Shown here: positions 59,102 to 64,000 of the stretch, piece after piece | Numbering within the stretch: position 1 is the stretch's first letter | How the letters are laid out: every line of letters starts with the position of its first letter | DNA from: Torreya grandis | Lineage: Eukaryota > Streptophyta > Pinopsida > Cupressales > Taxaceae | Length of the DNA stretch: 64,000 nt | NCBI GenBank assembly: GCA_037957365.1 | Contig: JARHVA010000250.1 | Coordinates: 2,077,501 to 2,141,500 of the forward strand | Reading direction: 5' to 3' | Notes under the pieces: generated by a model | Databases searched by the model: none | What the model was told of the DNA's origin: nothing | Seen by the model: the letters and a program-made list of their open reading frames with translations, nothing else | Translations under genes and position numbers: made by a program

Positions 59102-60911
59102 TTTGCCCCTTTTTATCTTGTGGTTTGTCTTGACGAACTGCAAGACAAAAATAGATGTAGGTTGCCCCAGGTATGGGATGAGGTATTCCCCCTCAAAGTG
59201 GGAGTCGAGAGAAGGGAACCTAAAATTAGGTGCCAATTTGAAAGGCAGTAGATGGGTATGATGAGGTTGGAGTGTGAACACTGTAATAGTTGAGATTACG
59301 CGTATACCACTTCATTTGATAGGTAGGCCAAATTGTCACAGGTAAGGTCAAAGAGCACTAAAATCAAAGTAACCAGTCCCTAGCTAATTAGTGGTAGATG
59401 ATTGGGTTAAATGATCAAAGATGTAGCTCCAATAGTCAAAGAGGACTAAAATTGAAGTAACTGGTCCCCAGCTTATTAGTGGTAGCTGATTGGGTTAGGT
59501 TGATCAAAGCTATAGCTCTAATGGTCATCATGTTCCAAGTATTCGAGCTAGGAAGTACTCCTAGAAAACACAAAAATGTCACAAATATTGGGGATCAACT
59601 TTTTCACGATTTGAAAATAGGTGTGAGGGACACAAAAAAAATTCTAACTATTCGTGAGGTAGCATATGCAAGCAAAACAACTAAGGAAAAGTTGTCTCAA
59701 AAGTGGTCGTGGTCTGAGGAGATAGTCGCAATCTCTGAGGTCATTTGTCGAGTCAGGCTGAGATAAAAGTGATCTCAAGGGTTGTTTTTTGTGGGTAAGG
59801 AGATGTATGTGATCTTGAATGTGCCCCATGAGAGGTCTAGGTGACTTCTACAATGTCAGGGCTGGTTGTTTGGTCATGATTTTGGGCAGTTTTAGGTCGA
59901 ATAGTTGGTCCATTGGGTAGACGGATGAATGAATGGCCGAGCTAACCTCAAAAGACCCCATGTCAACTGAGTGATGCCTACATAGCCCCTATTTTAAGGG
60001 CCTCAAGCTAATGTAGTTCTCCTAAAAAGGGAAAGTAGAGGGTAGGTTATGGATTGGGTTTGACTAGGTTAGGTCATGGTTAAGGTTAGATGGTTAAAAA
60101 TGAGGTAGTTTAGGATAGGTGGTGAGCCTAAGGTCAAGGTAGGCAGTAAGTTTTAGGCTTAGATAGTTGGTCCATTAGGTAAATGAATGAATGAATGGCT
60201 GAGCTAACCTTAGAAGACCCCATGTTAATTGAGTGCTGCCTACATAGCCCATGCGAGGGGCCTCAAGCCAATGTAGTTCTCCCCAAAAAGGGAAGAAGAG
60301 TCAGAGAGATTGGTAGTTGGTTTGGTTATGTAAATTTTTTTAGCATTTCCCATATGTTTGAGGGTACATGCTTGAAATGATGAGTGTATGATGATGTTAC
60401 AACCTTTTCCATATTGTGTGATGGTGTATGCTGTAACATAGGTTATATGGTTTTTCATCCTTAGCAATTTTCCATATTGGTGATGGTGTATGCTAAAAAT
60501 GAAATGAGTTTATTTATGCTTCAGCAAGTTTCCATATTTGTGATGGTATATGCTTGACATAAATTGTGTTTGGTTGATAGTTTCCATGTGTATTGTTTTC
60601 CATAGAAACTAATGTGAATGGGCTATGATAATTTACATAACACAAATGGGTATTTGCATTAAATAAATCATGATGTTAAATGTTGGTAGTTAGTAAATGT
60701 TTTGGTTGTATCAACATGTGACGAAGGTGTGTAAGAAGTGAAAGGTGCATTGCTCTTTTATTGATAAGGACTATAATGATAACATAGATAGGGTTTTTGT
60801 AAACAAAATCCCCGTTCATGCATTACATCGTTGACCATTGGTTTTTGTTAGAGAAGTACCCTAATCACTTGACATTAAGTGAGCTCAAAATCCCTTGGGT
60901 ATTTTGGGGTA
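59102..60911 (-). mobile_element. 3' interior fragment of an LTR-A2 element
   Basis: Begins with polypurine tract taaaaaggggcaaa (minus strand) and is collinear with 39315-40880 of E2, including the 100-bp duplication and the 61-bp array. It has an extra, partly repeated block at about 59990-60230 (a second gaatggc-gagctaacct-agaagacccc phrase). It stops at 60911 (ggggta), where sequence jumps into LTR. No coding domain. Confidence 0.85.
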
Positions 60912-61832
60912 TGCTGAGGTCAGTTGGGTCAATGATGCCGACGTTAGTTTTGTTGCTAATGTCGGTAGGGGCAGTGGGCCTTGGACAGGTTTTAGGGTAT
61001 TTTTATGGTTGACAGAGGAGTCTAGAAGTTTAAAGGTTTGTGCAGGGTTGCAAGAAAGTGAATAAGGTCTGAGGAAGGGAAAAGGTAGAGGATAAGTGTG
61101 AAAAGAGGGTAAGAATAAGAGGAAGGCTTTTCAGCCTCTCCACGGAAGAAGTTGGGTTTCTCAACAATTCTTAGAAATATCAAATGGAAACAAATTACCA
61201 ATGTATTCTAAAATACTGAAATAAGGAGCATAATACTTAGCTCTATTTGGTGAATAACTAGAGGTGTCAGAATGCTAATTCCTATTGTGGCTGATGTTGA
61301 GGTCCTCGTACAATGTTTCAATCCAATTTTTGGAATGACTTGTGTAGAGCTTCGATAGCCAGGAGGATGATAGTTAAGTTCTAATGCTTGAGATCAGAGT
61401 GTGCACGTCAATCTACAAAGAGGCAGGGGGTAGCTCAATGTTAGAGCTAGGCTTATGTAACTGACGTCAGCAATCGTGCTGGCATCGGCTGAGGGTTGAC
61501 CAATGTCGGTGGAGAGAGAATAGGTAAAAGGGCTATTCTTAGCTCTTTGCTCATTTCTCCACCTGCCAAGTGCCTTTTCCATTAGAGAATAGTCAAAACA
61601 CAGGCTTATGAGGCATGAGATTTGGTTAGGAGGTTAGGATGGAGTGAGAATAAGTCATGGGTAGTTAGGATTTAGATGACCTAGTCTCAGGGTGACTCAT
61701 AGGGTAAGAAATTGTCTTAGGGTGAGGTGTCTAGGTGAGGTGTCCAAGGTGAAAGGGGTTCAAGTGTGGGTTAAGAGTGTTAACATGTTAAAAAGGGACC
61801 AAAGGGGGGTTGACACAATATTGGTGTCTACA
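60912..61832 (-). repeat. E2 5' LTR, distal part
   Basis: Resumes the LTR at gaggtcagttgggtcaatg, about 25 bp downstream of where 47594-47950 stops, and ends at tgtctaca before the AAGGT duplication. Dyad strings at 60937-60965 and 61457-61512. Confidence 0.88.
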
Positions 61833-61837
61833 AAGGT
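61833..61837. repeat. Target-site duplication of E2, right copy (AAGGT)
   Basis: One transition from GAGGT at 38006-38010. The flanking 62-bp repeat unit continues from 38010 into 61838. Confidence 0.8.
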
Positions 61838-62948
61838 CTTTGTATAGAAATGGTATGACATTATGGATCCTAGTTGTTTGTACAAGCCAAAAGATCCATG
61901 TCCTCCTCATAAACCATATTATCCTAGTTGGTGACTTGATTTAGAATTTTTGGATCTTGACTGTGTTCCCCATATGGAGTATTGTAGGGATAATAATAAA
62001 ACTTCTTACAAAATTTATCCCATAAGGGTTTCTAGTCCAATTTTGTGTAGCCATTGCATCATAACTTGGATTGTATGTGATTCAACAATAAGTGTATCTA
62101 TACATATCTATATAAATGATGAAATATTTAAAACAAAAAGGAATAGAGTTCATCAAACTCTAAAAATCTATGTCTAAAGGAAAAAGGGTTCAAATATGAT
62201 CTAGCTTGGTCAAATGGGGTGGAGTCGTATCTCCAAACAATGATCTAAACATAGAGTTGTATCTTCAAAATGGTTTGTGTGAAGACTTGGCATAAAATAT
62301 TCTAATGTTAAATGTCTAACATCAAATGTCATACACAGAAAAGGTTAATCAATAAATAAAAATTGACATGTCAAAGTTCAGGCTAAAGTGTTCCAAACAA
62401 GGTCTAAACTAGGAAAGGGAAAAGAGTCGCTATGTCTTTTGTCCAAATGTGGAGTCAAAATCTAGGCTCAAAAAGAATGTGTTAGGACTTTTGGCCAAAC
62501 AATGTAAAAATCTAGGTTTGAAACAAAAGGATTGGTGTGATTTGATTTAATCTAAAAAGTTTGGAAATAACTTTGACATAAACCAGGCACATGGAATCAA
62601 ACATAAACATGATCAATTAGCATAAGGCACAAGGCAAAAGGCTTTTGGATAAAGTTTGTGTTCTCCCAAATAAAGGCATAAACAATGGTGAGGATAGGCT
62701 CTATGAAAAAACAAACTAGACAAAATTGAATGGCATAATGATACTAAATAAAGGCCCATAAAGTATACTTGAAATGGTTTGGATTTTGGAAAAAAATTGG
62801 ACTCTATGCAAATAGGTCTATGAAATAAATTAAGCAGCATAATGACACTAAAATTATTAAAATATGTGACAAATGTTTGCTTCAAGACTCTAGGGAAAAA
62901 TGGTTTCACATGATTTTGGTAGCATAAGACTACTCTCCTCAACTTAAA

Positions 62949-62949
<1 letters not shown>

Positions 62950-63027
<78 letters not shown>
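62950..63027. repeat. CA microsatellite, 39 units
   Basis: 78 bp of uninterrupted CA, the longest simple repeat in the window. Confidence 0.98.
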
Positions 63028-63029
<2 letters not shown>

Positions 63030-63739
63030 TTGACAAAATTTTAAGGCAAAAATGTGGTATCAAAAGGATTCAACAAGAATGGTAATATAATGGGTAGTAT
63101 AAAATGTGGTTTAGGACTCAAAGCATGAGCGATACACAAGATGACTTGAGTCCACCAATGATGACAATTATAGTGAGTCTAAAAAAACCTTCAATCTAAT
63201 TGGACATTGAACCTAATTTTTCTCAAGTTTAGTGAAAATGGTGAGCCCACTTAACACATCAACCCTATGAACTTAGAAAGGTGCAATGTCTAATTTAAAT
63301 TATCAATAAAGGATTTAATAAAATTTGGTAAAAGTTCTTGACTCAAATGGGTAGCATAACTACAACAAAAACATGATATGAGATAATGTTTTTGTTAATA
63401 AATTTGAACAAGGAAAAATATGATATTCACTTGGGTAGCATAACACCTCCTTATTCAATAAATGTAGTGGACAATGTGTTTCATTTAAGGTTTTTGTTAA
63501 CAATCAAATTTTGAATACAAATAAGACCAAGTAATCTAAGATAAAAACAAAATCAATAAAGTAATCATCCTAAGCTCTAAACTGACAAGTTTGTATGATA
63601 TTGTTGAAGTCTATATTTATAGGTGCACTTGAGAGAAAATTAATTATTCATCCAAAAATAAAAGCATATTACATAGCAGGTTTTTTACACCACCCTTTCT
63701 CTTAAGTGACAATACAGTGACATGGACCTTGGGTGCACT

Positions 63740-63928
63740 TCACATCAAAAATACATCCACGACAAGTGGGGTTTGTCTAAAAATATAAATTTTTTGATTG
63801 TCTAGATGGATCTCATGTCTACCAACTTTCACATTATCAAATAAGAGAATTAGCATATTATTTGGGTCCATGCTATATGGATTATTGTAAAAAGGTCTTT
63901 CCCTTTTAAAAACCACTACATCCATCAC
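63740..63928 (-). pseudogene. Unrecognised 62-residue fragment at window edge
   Basis: The frame MMDVVVFKRERPFYNNPYSM continues with DPNNMLILLFDNVKVGRHEI and HLDNQKIYIFRQTP, which has balanced, protein-like composition. After its TAG (63740) the same frame seems to continue as SAPKVHVTVLSLKRKGG to about 63680. I do not recognise a family. It could be a coding relic of E5 or of the host; more lies beyond the window. Confidence 0.3.
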
Positions 63929-64000
63929 TCAGTCAGTGTAGTGGGATGTCCAACATGCTCAAACATCTTGAACTTAGCCTCCACTAATAGAGATGGTTTA

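Larger units (their letters stand above)
38011..61832 (-). mobile_element. E2: composite Ty3/Gypsy element of the LTR-A family, minus strand
   Basis: The outer limits are the LTR end at 38011 (TGTTTCTC on the plus strand) and the LTR start at 61832 (TGTCTACA on the plus strand), bounded by GAGGT/AAGGT. Element order on the minus strand is 5' LTR, primer-binding site, leader, gag, integrase, 3' non-coding, polypurine tract, 3' LTR. Protease, RT and RNase H are missing, so it is non-autonomous. The 5' LTR is split at 47950/60912 by rearranged A2 sequence that itself holds E3. Without that segment E2 would be about 10.9 kb. Confidence 0.85.
61838..64000 (-). mobile_element. E5 interior resumed right of E2; runs off the window
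   Basis: Begins inside the 62-bp repeat cut by E2. No LTR, primer-binding site or enzyme domain follows, so how much of this is still E5 is uncertain. A CA microsatellite lies at 62950-63027. The minus-strand frame at 63740-63928 reads protein-like. Confidence 0.4.

Noticed and set aside
1..64000. Host protein gene, tRNA, rRNA, CRISPR array or bacterial-type operon
   Set aside because: None seen on either strand. All recognisable coding sequence is retrotransposon gag/pol, and the tandem arrays are direct satellites inside elements with no CRISPR-type spacer diversity.

Overview
This window looks like intergenic DNA from a large, AT-rich plant nuclear genome. A gymnosperm or another big-genome seed plant is my inference; nothing in the sequence fixes the species. 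I found no intact host gene, tRNA, rRNA or CRISPR array. Almost everything recognisable is Ty3/Gypsy LTR retrotransposon in the Tat-like group, at different ages and nested. The evidence is LTR pairs with matching 5-bp target-site duplications (TSDs), primer-binding sites, polypurine tracts, and gag, protease, reverse transcriptase, RNase H and integrase motifs.

Layout. (0) 1-1875 is a decayed leader/gag remnant (minus) related to E2 below. 1876-6303 is AT-rich with no gene. (E1) 6309-22747, plus strand, is a complete but heavily decayed 16.4-kb element: LTRs 6309-7501 and 21536-22747, TSD TGATG, order gag-PR-RT-RNH-second RNH-INT, then 3 kb of 3' non-coding DNA with a 37-bp tandem array. 22753-32300 is AT-rich with one unrecognised 166-codon ORF and several simple or tandem repeats. 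(E5) About 32300-38010, continuing at 61838 towards the window end, is an older minus-strand element related to E1: a 3' LTR with TATA box, a polypurine tract, a 32-bp array sharing the hairpin core of E1's array, and degenerate coding sequence. (E2) 38011-61832, minus strand, sits in a tandem repeat of E5 with TSD GAGGT/AAGGT. Its interior keeps gag and integrase but lacks PR-RT-RNH. Its 5' LTR is split at 47950/60912 by about 13 kb of rearranged sequence from a sister LTR subfamily (A2), including an inverted LTR pair. (E3) 48536-57642, minus strand, sits in the inverted A2 LTR fragment with TSD GTTTC. It carries one continuous 1,960-codon gag-pol frame with no frameshift, broken by 20 stops of which 17 are TAG.

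Inferred order of events: E5, then E2, then the A2 rearrangement, then E3. E1 is separate.

Most notable: the amber-biased decay of E3; an extra RNase H upstream of RT in E3 but downstream of RT/RNH in E1; a recurring CCGA-N2-TCGG-type dyad in LTRs and leaders of all the recognised families; hairpin arrays conserved in position but not period between E1 and E5; a shared, unassigned primer-binding site with a three-site ladder in E3; and the inverted-LTR rearrangement inside E2's 5' LTR.
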